Of a DNA stretch of 64,000 nt, positions 30,650 through 39,907 are shown piece by piece. Each line of letters opens with the position of its first letter. Within the stretch, counting starts at the first letter, position 1. The notes beneath the pieces were generated by a model, which did not search any database, was not told where the DNA came from, and was given only the letters and a program-made list of their open reading frames with translations. A program made the position numbers and the translations under genes. The DNA comes from Streptococcus sp. LQJ-218 (GTDB lineage Bacteria > Bacillota > Bacilli > Lactobacillales > Streptococcaceae), in assembly GCF_003428885.1 (NCBI RefSeq), contig NZ_QQRU01000003.1, positions 124,001-188,000 on the forward strand, read 5' to 3'.

Positions 30650-30901
30650 TTACTTTTTCAGGATATATTTTTTCTTACTGCTATCACTCTTTTTATCCCA
30701 ACTTTTATCCCACATTTTCGAATTGCTAAAGATAGCTACGAAAATATTTGCAAATATAAAGAACCCTATCACCAAATGTATAGAATCCGTTGTTAGGTAT
30801 TGTCGATCCAAGCCATCCTTTAAATAGAATAGTATAATTGTTTGGTCAACAATCAAAAAGGTTGGCCAGTAACTTTTTTTGAAAAAAGTAGACATTTTCA
30901 T
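30650..30901 (-). CDS. Small membrane protein, unknown
   Basis: An 83-residue frame with two hydrophobic stretches (about 12-26 and 42-60, IHLVIGFFIFANIFVAIF) and a very basic tail (KSWDKKSDSSKKKYILKK). The ribosome-binding site before the ATG is weak, so the exact start (MKMSTFF or MSTFF) and even expression are uncertain. It is AT-rich, sits alone between potD and the T-box promoter, and matches no family I recognise. Confidence 0.4.
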   Translation of the reverse strand: MKMSTFFKKSYWPTFLIVDQTIILFYLKDGLDRQYLTTDSIHLVIGFFIFANIFVAIFSNSKMWDKSWDKKSDSSKKKYILKK

Positions 30902-31006
30902 GATTTGTTACCGCTTTCCATATAGATAAACTTAGTATACTACTAAGAAATAAAATAAGCAAATAGGATAGTAAAAATATACAGTTATATAAATTACGTT
31001 CTATTC

Positions 31007-31036
31007 AAAAAACGAACCAGCTCTAACTGATTCGTT
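31007..31036 (-). terminator. Terminator of potABCD
   Basis: ACGAATCAG-TTAGAG-CTGGTTCGT followed by TTTTTTG on the minus strand, a few bases after the potD stop. Confidence 0.85.
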
Positions 31037-31048
31037 TCGTTACTATCA

Positions 31049-32119
31049 CTACTTCCGATACATTTTAAACTGTAGGAAGAGGTCGCTGTAGATTCCTGTC
31101 CATTTATGGTCAAACTTCTCATAAACTTCTAGGTGTTTCATTGTATCTGCATCAGGATAGAAGGCTTTGTCTTCTTTTTTCTCCTCTGGGAGCAATTCCT
31201 TAGCTGGTAGGTTTGGTGTTGAATAGCCGACATACTCTGCATTCTTGAGAGCATTTTCAGGCTTCAACATAAAGTTAATGAAGGCATAGGCCGCATCCTG
31301 GTTCTTGACAGTTTTAGGAATAACCATGTTATCAAACCAGAGGTTACTTGCTTCTGTCGGAACCACATAGCGTAGATTTTCATTTTTCTCCAGCATTTGG
31401 CTGGCTTCTCCTGAGAAGGTCACACCGATGGCAGCATTGTTCTGAATCATGTAACCCTTCATCTCGTCGGCCACAATAGCCTTTATATTTGGAGTCAGTT
31501 TGTAGAGCTTATCCACTGTCTCCTCCAACTGCTGGGTATCCTTGGAGTTAAGGCTATAGCCTAGTGAGTTAAGACCTAAACCAAGCACTTCACGCGCCCC
31601 ATCAAAGAGCATAATTGAGTTCTTATATTCTGGTTTCCAAAGGTCGTCCCAGTGTTCAGGCGCTTCATCTACCATGGTTTCATTGTAGACGATCCCCAAG
31701 GTTCCCCAGAAGTAAGGAATGGAGAATTTATTGCCTGGGTCAAAGGACTGGTTGAGAAACTCTGATCCGATATTTTCGATTCCTTCAATTTTTGAATAAT
31801 CAAGTGGCACCAAGAGGTCTTCGTCCTTCATCTTGTTAATCATGTACTCACTTGGGATAGCAATATCATAGGTCGTTCCACCCTGCTTAATCTTGGTATA
31901 CATGGCTTCGTTGGAGTCAAAGGTCTCGTACTGGACTTGGATCCCTGTTTCTTCTGTGAATTGCTCCAAGAGTTCTGGATCGATGTAGTCTCCCCAGTTG
32001 TAGATAACCAGTTTTTGACTATCTCGGCTATTGATTTTACTATCTAGATGAGTCGCAATTCCCCACAAAACCAGGATAATGGCTACAATTCCTGCTAAAA
32101 ATGAATAGAGTTTTTTCAT
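31049..32119 (-). CDS. potD: Spermidine/putrescine-binding protein PotD
   Basis: Extracytoplasmic receptor of the polyamine ABC transporter, 356 aa. An N-terminal hydrophobic segment (about 6-22) serves as signal or anchor; there is no lipobox cysteine, so it is probably held by an uncleaved segment or released. Mature motifs LVIYNWGDYIDPELL and SNLWFDNMVIPKT match PotD/PotF proteins whose acidic and aromatic residues grip the amines. It overlaps potC by four bases. Last gene of the operon. Confidence 0.94.
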   Translation of the reverse strand: MKKLYSFLAGIVAIILVLWGIATHLDSKINSRDSQKLVIYNWGDYIDPELLEQFTEETGIQVQYETFDSNEAMYTKIKQGGTTYDIAIPSEYMINKMKDEDLLVPLDYSKIEGIENIGSEFLNQSFDPGNKFSIPYFWGTLGIVYNETMVDEAPEHWDDLWKPEYKNSIMLFDGAREVLGLGLNSLGYSLNSKDTQQLEETVDKLYKLTPNIKAIVADEMKGYMIQNNAAIGVTFSGEASQMLEKNENLRYVVPTEASNLWFDNMVIPKTVKNQDAAYAFINFMLKPENALKNAEYVGYSTPNLPAKELLPEEKKEDKAFYPDADTMKHLEVYEKFDHKWTGIYSDLFLQFKMYRK

Positions 32120-32889
32120 GCTTGCTCCTCCTTCTCACGTGAAATGAAGTAATATCCGACAACTAGGATAATACTAAAGAGAAAGACAAGGGCAGACAGA
32201 GCATTGATTTCCAGCGAAATCCCCTTGCGAGCACGAGAATAAATCTCGACTGATAGGGTTGAAAAGCCATTTCCCGTCACAAAGAAGGTCACGGCAAAGT
32301 CATCTAGCGAATAGGTGAAGGCCATGAAATAACCTGCAATGACAGACGGAGTCAGGTAAGGAAGCATGATTTCCTTGAACATCTGAAATTGACTGGCACC
32401 CAAATCATAGGCCGCATGAATCATGTCACCATTCATTTCCTTAAGACGTGGCAAGACCATCAAGACTACGATAGGAATGGAGAAAGCTACGTGACTAGAT
32501 AGAACCGTCCAAAAACCAAGTGAAAACTTGAGTTGGGTAAAGAGAATCAAGAAGCTAGCACCAATCATAACATCAGGCGCAACCATGAGGATATTATTGA
32601 GTGAAAGAAAGGCTTCTTGGTATTTCTTACGAGACTGGTAGATGTAAATAGCACCGAAAGTCCCGATAATAGTAGCAATCAAGGCTGATAGAAAGGCCAA
32701 GAAAAAGGTTTGGGTGAGGATCAACATGAGACGACCATCACCAAACATGGTTTTAAAATGGCTCAAGCTAAAACCAGTAAAGCTATTCATATCATCACCA
32801 GCATTGAAGGCATAGCCGATCAGGTAAAAGATTGGCAAATAAAGGACGATAAAGACAAAGGCTAGGTAAAGATTCGATAATTTTTTCAT
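32116..32889 (-). CDS. potC: Polyamine ABC transporter permease PotC
   Basis: Second membrane subunit of the spermidine/putrescine importer, 257 aa, with six hydrophobic segments. The EAA-like cytoplasmic loop AAYDLGASQFQMFKEIMLPYLTP contacts PotA. I start at [11 protein letters not shown]; longer in-frame starts fall inside potB. The four-base overlap with potB and the 1:1:1:1 order potABCD support one complex. Confidence 0.94.
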   Translation of the reverse strand: MKKLSNLYLAFVFIVLYLPIFYLIGYAFNAGDDMNSFTGFSLSHFKTMFGDGRLMLILTQTFFLAFLSALIATIIGTFGAIYIYQSRKKYQEAFLSLNNILMVAPDVMIGASFLILFTQLKFSLGFWTVLSSHVAFSIPIVVLMVLPRLKEMNGDMIHAAYDLGASQFQMFKEIMLPYLTPSVIAGYFMAFTYSLDDFAVTFFVTGNGFSTLSVEIYSRARKGISLEINALSALVFLFSIILVVGYYFISREKEEQA

Positions 32890-33692
32890 CGTTCTCTCCT
32901 TTCCTTGGTCACCCACATAGTGATAAACATGGTCAGGATGAGAATCACACCGATGGTAGAACCCATACCGTAATTGTCGTTAGTCAGGAAGTTCTGCTCA
33001 ATAGCCGTCCCCAAAGTAATCACTCGGTTCCCCCCAATCAAACGCGTCAACATGAAAAGACTCAAGCTGGGGATAAAGACGGATTGAACCCCACTTCGCA
33101 CACCATTCATAGACAGAGGGAAGATGACATGACAGAAGGTCTCCCACTTGGTTGCACCAAGGTCATAGCTGGCATTGATGAGATTATTATCCATATCATC
33201 CAAAACGTTGAAGATAGGCAAAATCATAAAGGGAAGCTCGATGTAGCTTGCGACAAAGATAAATGAGAAATCCGTAAAGAGTAACTGTTGCGAACCGATT
33301 CCGATGAATTCCAAGAATTGGTTAATAGAGCCATTCTGACCAAAAATCCCAATAAAGGCATAAGCCTTAAGGAGCAAATTGATCCATGTTGGCAGAATAA
33401 TCAGCATGAGCCAGAGTTGACGGTGCTTGAGACGGGTCAAAAAGAGGGCTGTTGGATAGCTGATAAGAAGCGTCACTAGAGTTACAATCCCAGCATAAAG
33501 AACCGAGTTAAAGCTCATTTTAAGATAGGTTAAGTTTTGCGACGCAAAGTAGGATTTATAGTTTTCTAAACTGAACTGCCCTTCGATGTTGAAAAATGAT
33601 TGACCGAAAATCAAGACCAGGGGTGCTAAAACAAAGAGCGCAATCCAAAGCATATAGGGCACTACAAAGAGTTTAGAGGTTGTTTTCTTCAT
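32886..33692 (-). CDS. potB: Polyamine ABC transporter permease PotB
   Basis: First membrane subunit of the polyamine importer (268 aa). Hydrophobic segments include [21 protein letters not shown]; the EAA loop is [28 protein letters not shown] lies seven bases before the ATG at 33692, which decides the start. The preceding in-frame TTG overlaps that site. It overlaps the end of potA by 20 bases, so translation is coupled. Confidence 0.94.
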   Translation of the reverse strand: MKKTTSKLFVVPYMLWIALFVLAPLVLIFGQSFFNIEGQFSLENYKSYFASQNLTYLKMSFNSVLYAGIVTLVTLLISYPTALFLTRLKHRQLWLMLIILPTWINLLLKAYAFIGIFGQNGSINQFLEFIGIGSQQLLFTDFSFIFVASYIELPFMILPIFNVLDDMDNNLINASYDLGATKWETFCHVIFPLSMNGVRSGVQSVFIPSLSLFMLTRLIGGNRVITLGTAIEQNFLTNDNYGMGSTIGVILILTMFITMWVTKERRER

Positions 33693-34830
33693 CTCTTTCC
33701 TCCTCAATAGCGTTAATCAAACCTGCTTCTTGCTCTTCGATTTCAACGTATTCTTCGATACGAGCATCGAACTCTTCTTCTGTTTCATTGAGACGCATGA
33801 TGTGGATATCTTCTGGTTCAAAGTCAAGACCGATTTCCTCACCCACGATGGCTTTACGCGTTGAATGGATCATCCATTCATTGCCAAGCTCATCATAGGC
33901 GATAATCTCATAGTGAACCCCACGGAAAAGCTGCGTGTCAACCTTAACTTGGAGCTTGCCCTCTTCAGGAAGGGTAATGCGCAAGTCCTCTGGACGAATC
34001 ACGACTTCAACAGGCTCATTCGGCTTCATCCCACCATCGACTGCTTCGAATCGTTTGCCGTTAAACTCAACCAAGTAGTCCTCAATCATGGTACCTGGTA
34101 AGATATTTGACTCCCCGATAAAGGTGGCAACAAAGTGGTTGATTGGCTCGTCGTAGATGTCTACTGGCGTTCCAGACTGGACAATCTCACCGTCATTCAT
34201 GACAAAAATCCAGTCACTCATGGCGAGGGCTTCTTCCTGATCGTGAGTGACAAAGACAAAGGTGATCCCCAAGCGTTGTTGCAATTCACGCAGTTCATAC
34301 TGCATGTCTGTTCGTAATTTCAAGTCCAAGGCTGACAGAGGCTCGTCCAAGAGTACCACACGGGGTTGGTTAATGATAGCACGCGCAATAGCCACACGCT
34401 GGCGTTGTCCTCCAGATAGTTTACGGATGGAACGTTTTTCGAAACCTTCCAACTGTACCATTTTGAGAACTTCCTCTACACGTTGCTCGACTTCTTTTTT
34501 GTCAATCTTACGCAAACGCAATGGAAAGGCAACATTTTCAAACACATTCATATGTGGAAACAAGGCGTAAGATTGGAAGACCGTATGAACATCACGTTTG
34601 TTGGTTGGAATGTCATTGATCCGTATCCCATCCAGTAAAATATCTCCAGTCGTTGCATCCAGCAAACCTGCAATAATGTTTAGGATGGTTGATTTTCCTG
34701 AACCAGATGCTCCCAGCAGTGTATAAAATTTCCCTTCTTCCAACTCAAAGTTGATATCTTTGAGAACCTTGGTGTTGCTGTCTTCAAAAACTTTAGAGAC
34801 ATTTTTGAATTCAATAATTGGTTTTTTCAA
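33673..34830 (-). CDS. potA: Polyamine ABC transporter ATPase PotA
   Basis: ATP-hydrolysing subunit, 385 aa. It has Walker [10 protein letters not shown], signature LSGGQRQRV, Walker [13 protein letters not shown], switch His in [10 protein letters not shown], and a C-terminal TOBE-type regulatory domain followed by an unusually acidic tail ([20 protein letters not shown]). The start is TTG at 34828-34830 with AAGGA about 12 bases away, a poor arrangement. A 14-codon out-of-frame ATG frame (34846) covers the start, so initiation may be modulated. Confidence 0.93.
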   Translation of the reverse strand: MKKPIIEFKNVSKVFEDSNTKVLKDINFELEEGKFYTLLGASGSGKSTILNIIAGLLDATTGDILLDGIRINDIPTNKRDVHTVFQSYALFPHMNVFENVAFPLRLRKIDKKEVEQRVEEVLKMVQLEGFEKRSIRKLSGGQRQRVAIARAIINQPRVVLLDEPLSALDLKLRTDMQYELRELQQRLGITFVFVTHDQEEALAMSDWIFVMNDGEIVQSGTPVDIYDEPINHFVATFIGESNILPGTMIEDYLVEFNGKRFEAVDGGMKPNEPVEVVIRPEDLRITLPEEGKLQVKVDTQLFRGVHYEIIAYDELGNEWMIHSTRKAIVGEEIGLDFEPEDIHIMRLNETEEEFDARIEEYVEIEEQEAGLINAIEEERDEENNL

Positions 34831-34989
34831 TTGGCATAAATTCCTTCTTTTTCATAGATTAACAGATCAGGGCTCTGTCAGGCCGCCACTACCTCTTGCA
34901 GAGTGTAAAACCACCTGCATACATCTGCACTAACGATAGGCTTTCACCCCCTTTCCATGACATAGCAGCAGCTTTTCAAACACCGCTTC
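34831..34989 (-). promoter_or_regulatory. 159-nt leader between murB and potA
   Basis: No gene of normal size fits. The minus strand contains GGGGGTGAAAGCC, the hairpin ACAGA-GCCCTGA-TCTGT, and short frames. One is a 24-codon ATG frame (about 34,943, MSWKGGESLSLVQM...) and another the 14-codon frame [14 protein letters not shown] that overlaps the potA start. There is no clear -10/-35 pair, so it is probably transcribed from the murB promoter. A polyamine-responsive control function is possible but unproven. Confidence 0.35.
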
Positions 34990-35895
34990 CTACTGGCTTT
35001 CACCTAAAATACGGACTTCTCTCTCAAGAGTGACGCCAGAGTGTTCCTTGACTTTTTCAATCACAGACTCAATCAAGTCCTCATAGTCTTTGGCCGTTCC
35101 ATCTGCGACATTGATCATAAATCCTGCATGCTTTTCTGAGACTTCTACGCCACCGATACGATAGCCTTTCAAGCCAGCTTCTGAAATTAATTGACCTGCA
35201 AAATGCCCGACTGGACGCTTAAAGACCGAACCACAAGATGGGTATTCTAGAGGTTGCTTGAGTTCACGGAGGTGGGTCAAGCGATCCATTTCTTGCTTGA
35301 TGATCTGATGGGTTCCTGGAGCTAGAGCAAATTTAGCTGACAAGACAACTGCACCAGACTCCTGAATGGCTGAGTGGCGATACCCGAAAGCCAAGTCTTT
35401 GGCAGACAGGGTCTCGATTTCTCCATCCTTGGTCAAGACCTGACAAGACTGTAAGATGTGGGCAATCTCGCCACCATAGGCACCTGCATTCATAAAGACA
35501 GCACCACCGACACTCCCTGGAATGCCGCAAGCAAACTCAAAACCAGTCAAACTATGACGAAGGGCAATGCGAGTTGTTTCAATCAAGTTGGCACCAGCTT
35601 CAGCTTCAATAGTATAGCCATCAACAGAAACGTTATTGAGCTTGTCACACAAGATGACAAATCCACGAATCCCGCCATCACGAACGATAATGTTGCTAGC
35701 ATTTCCAAGAACCATCCAAGGGATATTTTCTTGATTTGCAAATTTAACAACGCGAGCCAACTCAAAACGGTTTCGTGGAAAGACCAGATAATCAGCCTCT
35801 CCACCTACTTTTGTATAACTATAGCTATGCAAGGGTTCTTTGAAACGGATATCGATTCCTTCCAAGATTTCAAGCATTTTTTCTCTTACTGACAT
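34990..35895 (-). CDS. murB: UDP-N-acetylenolpyruvoylglucosamine reductase MurB
   Basis: Flavoenzyme that reduces UDP-GlcNAc-enolpyruvate to UDP-MurNAc for peptidoglycan. The 301-residue protein shows [13 protein letters not shown], the FAD-binding [33 protein letters not shown], and [11 protein letters not shown] with the catalytic Ser, as in type IIb MurB. An extended -10 (TGGTATAAT) and AAGGAAGAG precede the ATG. potABCD follows in the same direction after the leader. Confidence 0.96.
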   Translation of the reverse strand: MSVREKMLEILEGIDIRFKEPLHSYSYTKVGGEADYLVFPRNRFELARVVKFANQENIPWMVLGNASNIIVRDGGIRGFVILCDKLNNVSVDGYTIEAEAGANLIETTRIALRHSLTGFEFACGIPGSVGGAVFMNAGAYGGEIAHILQSCQVLTKDGEIETLSAKDLAFGYRHSAIQESGAVVLSAKFALAPGTHQIIKQEMDRLTHLRELKQPLEYPSCGSVFKRPVGHFAGQLISEAGLKGYRIGGVEVSEKHAGFMINVADGTAKDYEDLIESVIEKVKEHSGVTLEREVRILGESQ

Positions 35896-35981
35896 GTCAC
35901 TCTTCCTTTTACAAAATTCATTCCATTATACCATTTTTAGAGGCATTTGACGACCCTAAAAAATCTTGGACTTATTTTAAA

Positions 35982-36008
35982 CAAAAAAGAGGTTTCTCCC
36001 TCTTTTTT
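35982..36008 (-). terminator. Terminator after the YhfC-family gene
   Basis: AAAAAAGAGG-GAGAAA-CCTCTTTTTTG on the minus strand, directly after the stop, separating it from the murB promoter. Confidence 0.8.
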
Positions 36009-36009
36009 C

Positions 36010-36762
36010 TTATGATTTTTTGCAAAAGATAGCCTTGGTTCCATAGGCAACTAAAACAAGTTCAAGTGCTAGGACAACTTCAACCAAGACTGGATTTGTC
36101 AGCCAACCAACTTGGGCAAGAGATGGAGCCAGGTCAACGAAGGCATGTAGACCATAGGCTGCTAGGAGATAAATCCATTTCTTCTGGCGAACAGCTTGGT
36201 AAACCCAAACTGTCAAGAGTACTTGGAAACCTAGGGCCAAGATTCGCTCAAAACCAAGCAAATAAATCTGCCAGACTGATAGCGACTGAATAGTTTTTAA
36301 CATATTTTCAGACAGCAATTGCATGACCTGTGGATTCTGAGTTTGAACTGCCGAAAGTACGATGTAAAGATTAATCAAACTAGTAAGACCAAGGAAAATC
36401 AACTCCAAGCCACCATGCCCCAAGCCATAGGCCAAGGCATCTGCCTTTTCCAAACTTCTCTTTTTCTCCAGCCATTTGAAGAAAACAAGGCGAGCAGTTT
36501 CCTCAAAAAAGGCTGCCATGGCTAAACCATAGATAATATAGAGAAGTGGGTTGTCTTGCAAGAGTGCAATACTACCGTCTTTTTGAGGATGCAAAACCAA
36601 GATATGCACCAGTTTTTCCAAAATTTGTGAGGAGACAAAGAAGGCAACAGCCCCCAAGCCCAAGATAGCTAGATTAATCTGATATTTCTTTTTGGCATAC
36701 CAAATGCTCCCTATCAAGAAAGCCAGCAACAGCACCATGGTAATGATAATATGAATGGTCAT
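36010..36762 (-). CDS. YhfC-family intramembrane metalloprotease-like protein
   Basis: Membrane protein of 250 aa with about eight hydrophobic segments. FFEETARLVFF (EExxR-like), YGLGHGGLE and YGLHAFVD are the three conserved motifs of YhfC proteins, distant relatives of PrsW/CPBP (Abi) proteases. Relatives process or protect membrane proteins; the substrate is unknown. The start ATG lies 9 nt after the alsD stop, so the two genes are co-transcribed. Confidence 0.8.
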   Translation of the reverse strand: MTIHIIITMVLLLAFLIGSIWYAKKKYQINLAILGLGAVAFFVSSQILEKLVHILVLHPQKDGSIALLQDNPLLYIIYGLAMAAFFEETARLVFFKWLEKKRSLEKADALAYGLGHGGLELIFLGLTSLINLYIVLSAVQTQNPQVMQLLSENMLKTIQSLSVWQIYLLGFERILALGFQVLLTVWVYQAVRQKKWIYLLAAYGLHAFVDLAPSLAQVGWLTNPVLVEVVLALELVLVAYGTKAIFCKKS

Positions 36763-36771
36763 TTTCTTCTC

Positions 36772-37503
36772 CTATTCTGCCTTTTCAATATCTTTTTTCA
36801 TCTCGTCAACATTGAACTTAGCAAACAAGTATTGACGATCTTGGACTGGGAAACGTTGGTCCAACTGGTCAACCGCTCCCACCTCGATAATCCCTTCCTT
36901 GATGACAAAGTCCATGACATGCCCACCAAAGGTTAAATCATCTGAGATAAAGTGGAGATGGTAACCTGCCACACTAACCCCTTGGAAAATCTCTGGCGTC
37001 CAGAAACCAACGATGGTTCCTGCGACATTGTCACGACGATATTCAGGCTGATGAGTTGCGACCTCAGCAAACTTGGTATCTGGTGTTGACTTAGGAATCA
37101 TGCGCACATGCATATGTAAAAATTCCCCACGAATCTTAATAGAGCGAAAAAGATTTTCCCCATCATAATAAGACTCGATTCGTTCTTCCAATTCCTTATC
37201 TGTCATCTCAAAGCGCTGGCGGAAAATAACCTCCGCCTGATGCGGTACCACTGCAGCATAAGGAATAAGGGCATCTGGTGATACTTCTACAATTTCTGGT
37301 TGTTCTCCTGAGCCTTTGGCCTGATAGGCCTTGCCATCCAAGACAATCAATTCTCCATCAATGGAATCCAAGGTTCCCAAACCAAGGTCACCATGTTCTA
37401 GCAATTCTCCTACTGTCATGGTACCACCATAAAGGCCGGCCATCAAGGCTCCAAGGGTATTGTATTGAAATAATTTCACTGGTTCCTGCACGTTCTTATC
37501 CAT
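36772..37503 (-). CDS. budA: Alpha-acetolactate decarboxylase
   Basis: Converts acetolactate to acetoin, draining pyruvate and modulating valine/leucine synthesis. The 243-residue cytosolic protein has LFQYNTLGALMAGLYGGTMTVGEL at the N-terminus, GTIVGFWTP, and the zinc-binding histidine motif YHLHFISDDLTFGGHVMDF. An extended -10 TGGTATACT lies upstream. It is divergent from the MocR-type regulator gene at 37645. Confidence 0.95.
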   Translation of the reverse strand: MDKNVQEPVKLFQYNTLGALMAGLYGGTMTVGELLEHGDLGLGTLDSIDGELIVLDGKAYQAKGSGEQPEIVEVSPDALIPYAAVVPHQAEVIFRQRFEMTDKELEERIESYYDGENLFRSIKIRGEFLHMHVRMIPKSTPDTKFAEVATHQPEYRRDNVAGTIVGFWTPEIFQGVSVAGYHLHFISDDLTFGGHVMDFVIKEGIIEVGAVDQLDQRFPVQDRQYLFAKFNVDEMKKDIEKAE

Positions 37504-37644
37504 TCTCTTTCTTGTCTGTTATTTTATAAATCTTACTCCTAAGTATACCACATTTGCCTCTAGATGTGAACGAGAGAAATACTCTAGACATTGCCAAGAA
37601 GGAAAAAAAAGGGTACAATGTAACAAAATCAAGGGAGGTCTGGA

Positions 37645-38916
37645 ATGAAGAAACAAAGCAAGTACCAAGAGGTCGTTTACTATTTAAAAAACGGTATCGA
37701 GTCTGGACGATTTCCGACGGGAAGTCGCCTGCCTTCTATCCGTCAACTGAGCTTTGACTTTCACTGTAGCAAGGATACCATTCAGAGAGCCTTGCTGGAA
37801 TTACGGTACGAACAATACCTCTATGCCAAGCCCCAGAGTGGCTACTATGTCTTAGAACAAGGGCAACACCAAGACCTAGAAATCGAGGTTACGGACGAAC
37901 ATGCCAGCGCCTATGACGATTTCCGACTCTGTGTCAATGAAACCTTGATTGGCCGGGAGAACTACCTTTTCAACTACTATGATAACCAAGAAGGATTAGA
38001 AGACCTAAGACAGTCCATTCATAAACTCCTCTTTAACCAAGCCCTCTACTGCAAGGCTGACCAACTGGTATTGACTTCTGGAACCCAGCAAGCCTTGTTT
38101 ATTCTTTCTCAAATATCCTTCCCTAGCCAAGCCAAGGAAATATTGGTGGAACAGCCGACCTACCATCGGATGAATCGCCTCTTGATTGCTCAGGGTCTGG
38201 ACTATCAAACAATCGAACGAGGCATTGAGGGAATTGACTTGGATGAACTGGAAGGCCACTTCAAAACTGGAAAAATTAAGTTTTTCTATACCATTCCTCG
38301 TTTTCACTATCCTCTGGGGCATTCCTATTCAGAGCAGGACAAACGGGCTATTCTGGACTTAGCTGCCAAGTATGGTGTCTATATCGTCGAAGACGATTAT
38401 CTGGGGGATTTGGACTCCAAGAAGGGCCAGACCTTCCACTATCTGGATACAGAGGAGCGTGTCATTTATATCAAGTCCTTCTCAACCAGCCTCTTTCCAG
38501 CCCTTCGTATTACAGCACTCATTCTGCCAAATACTATCAAAGAAGCATTTGTGGCCTACAAAAATATCCTAGATTATGACAGCAATCTCATCATGCAAAA
38601 GGCCCTTTCACTCTATATCGACAGTCAACTGTTTGAGAAAAACCGTCTAGCTCGCTTGTCCAATCAGGAAGACTACCAAAAACAAATCGAGGAAATACTA
38701 GCTAGCACACCTTGTCCCCTTCCTCATTATCCCCTACACGATGGTTTATTGCTAGACCTCAGACAGTACCCTAAAATCGCCAGTCTCAAACACAGTCAGC
38801 TGAGCTTGGACTTCTTTGAAGAGGCTTACTTGGGTGCTTGCCCTTATCAATTTGCCAAGGTGTCCCTAGACAATCTAGAAAATGTTTTAAACTATTTAAA
38901 AGCAGAATTGGAATGA
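37645..38916 (+). CDS. MocR/GntR-type regulator lacking the PLP lysine
   Basis: A GntR winged-helix domain (residues 1-70, SRLPSIRQLSFDFHCSKDTIQRALLEL) is fused to an aminotransferase-fold domain (about 90-423). In MocR proteins the segment is usually xTFSKTLFPxLRLGY with the lysine that holds PLP. Here it reads IKSFSTSLFPALRITAL, with Thr281 in the lysine position. EDDYLGDLD also departs from the usual EDDYDxE(F/Y). It may bind another ligand or act without PLP. The promoter is TTGCCA, 17 bp, TACAAT, with GGGAGG before the ATG. It is divergent from budA. Confidence 0.88.
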   Translation: MKKQSKYQEVVYYLKNGIESGRFPTGSRLPSIRQLSFDFHCSKDTIQRALLELRYEQYLYAKPQSGYYVLEQGQHQDLEIEVTDEHASAYDDFRLCVNETLIGRENYLFNYYDNQEGLEDLRQSIHKLLFNQALYCKADQLVLTSGTQQALFILSQISFPSQAKEILVEQPTYHRMNRLLIAQGLDYQTIERGIEGIDLDELEGHFKTGKIKFFYTIPRFHYPLGHSYSEQDKRAILDLAAKYGVYIVEDDYLGDLDSKKGQTFHYLDTEERVIYIKSFSTSLFPALRITALILPNTIKEAFVAYKNILDYDSNLIMQKALSLYIDSQLFEKNRLARLSNQEDYQKQIEEILASTPCPLPHYPLHDGLLLDLRQYPKIASLKHSQLSLDFFEEAYLGACPYQFAKVSLDNLENVLNYLKAELE

Positions 38917-38934
38917 CTTCCAACTCTGCTTTTT
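38898..38934. terminator. Bidirectional terminator
   Basis: AAAAGCAGAATTGGAA-TGAC-TTCCAACTCTGCTTTTTC serves the regulator gene (whose TGA stop lies in the loop) and, on the other strand, the binding-protein gene. Confidence 0.8.
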
Positions 38935-38935
38935 C

Positions 38936-39750
38936 TTATTGTTCTACTTCTGTTAGGCTTGCTGCTTTTTCAAGATAGCTTTGGTAGGTACCGTCATCCT
39001 TGAGTTTTTGGATGACCTTGTCCACCACTTCTTTCAAATCAGCACTATTTTTTCTAAGTGCAACGGCATTGGCTTCGCCGTCCTTCATCTTCAAGCTGAC
39101 AGTTGCGACAGCTAAGTCAGCGTTTTTAGCAGCATAGCTAAGGGAAACAGGCTCATCCATATGAACAGCATCTACTTTTCCAGCCTGCAATCATTGACAG
39201 CTTCACCCATATTAGCTAGGGAAGTTAATTGAGCTTTTGGCAATTGTTCTTTGACCATTGATTCTGGAACAGTTCCTTTTTGGGCTGTAATATTAGCACT
39301 TTCAAGACTGGTTAGATCCTTGTATTTTTCTACATCCGCCTTACGAACCAAGAAACTAATCTTGTTTTCATAATAAGGAATTGAAAAATCAAAAACTTCT
39401 TTTCTCTCATCAGTAGCGCTAATTCCCGCAACTGCTAGATCAGCCTTACCTGTCTGAAGACTAGTCAAGACATTGTCAAAACTCATGCTTGAAATTTCCA
39501 ACTTCACCCCAAGTTCATCAGCAATAGCCTGGGCCATATCAATATCCGCACCGACTACCTTGTTTTTTCCGTCAACCAAGGCTTGGAATTCAAAGGGTGC
39601 ATAGTCAGGACTGGTCGCCACAACTAATTTCCCCTTTTGCTTAATAGCCTCAAGAGCTGACTGAGAACCATTAGAGCCCGACTGGCAAGCCACTAAGAAG
39701 AAACTTACAAGCAAACTACATAAAACAAATATCCATTTTTTTGATTTCAT
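38936..39750 (-). pseudogene. Amino-acid ABC substrate-binding lipoprotein, frameshifted
   Basis: Two frames together make one binding protein of about 271 aa. 39172-39750 encodes a lipoprotein signal (FFLVACQSGS, lipobox cysteine) and the first lobe; 38936-39190 encodes the rest (QAGKVDAVHMDEPVSLSYAA). Around 39186-39192 the coding strand reads GAT TGC AGG where GAT ATG CAG G is expected, so one base has been lost and the first frame stops a few codons later. The family binds polar amino acids. No permease or ATPase is adjacent, so it was already an orphan component. Strong promoter: TTGACA, 17 bp, TATAAT. A sequencing error is possible. Confidence 0.8.
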
Positions 39751-39853
39751 AAATAAACAACCTCTCTGTTAATTTTGTATAATTATAACGCTATCCAAGT
39801 TGCTTGTCAAGTGTTTTTTGAATTTTTATCTCAAAAATATTTTTTTCATTCAA

Positions 39854-39889
39854 TAAAAGGAGCTGTCAATTGATTTCAAGCTCCTTTTT
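39854..39889 (-). terminator. Terminator of the pst-phoU operon
   Basis: AAAAAGGAGCTTG...CAGCTCCTTTTATTG on the minus strand, shortly after phoU and before the promoter of the binding-protein gene. Confidence 0.8.
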
Positions 39890-39907
39890 ATACAGAATGA
39901 ATCTGTT

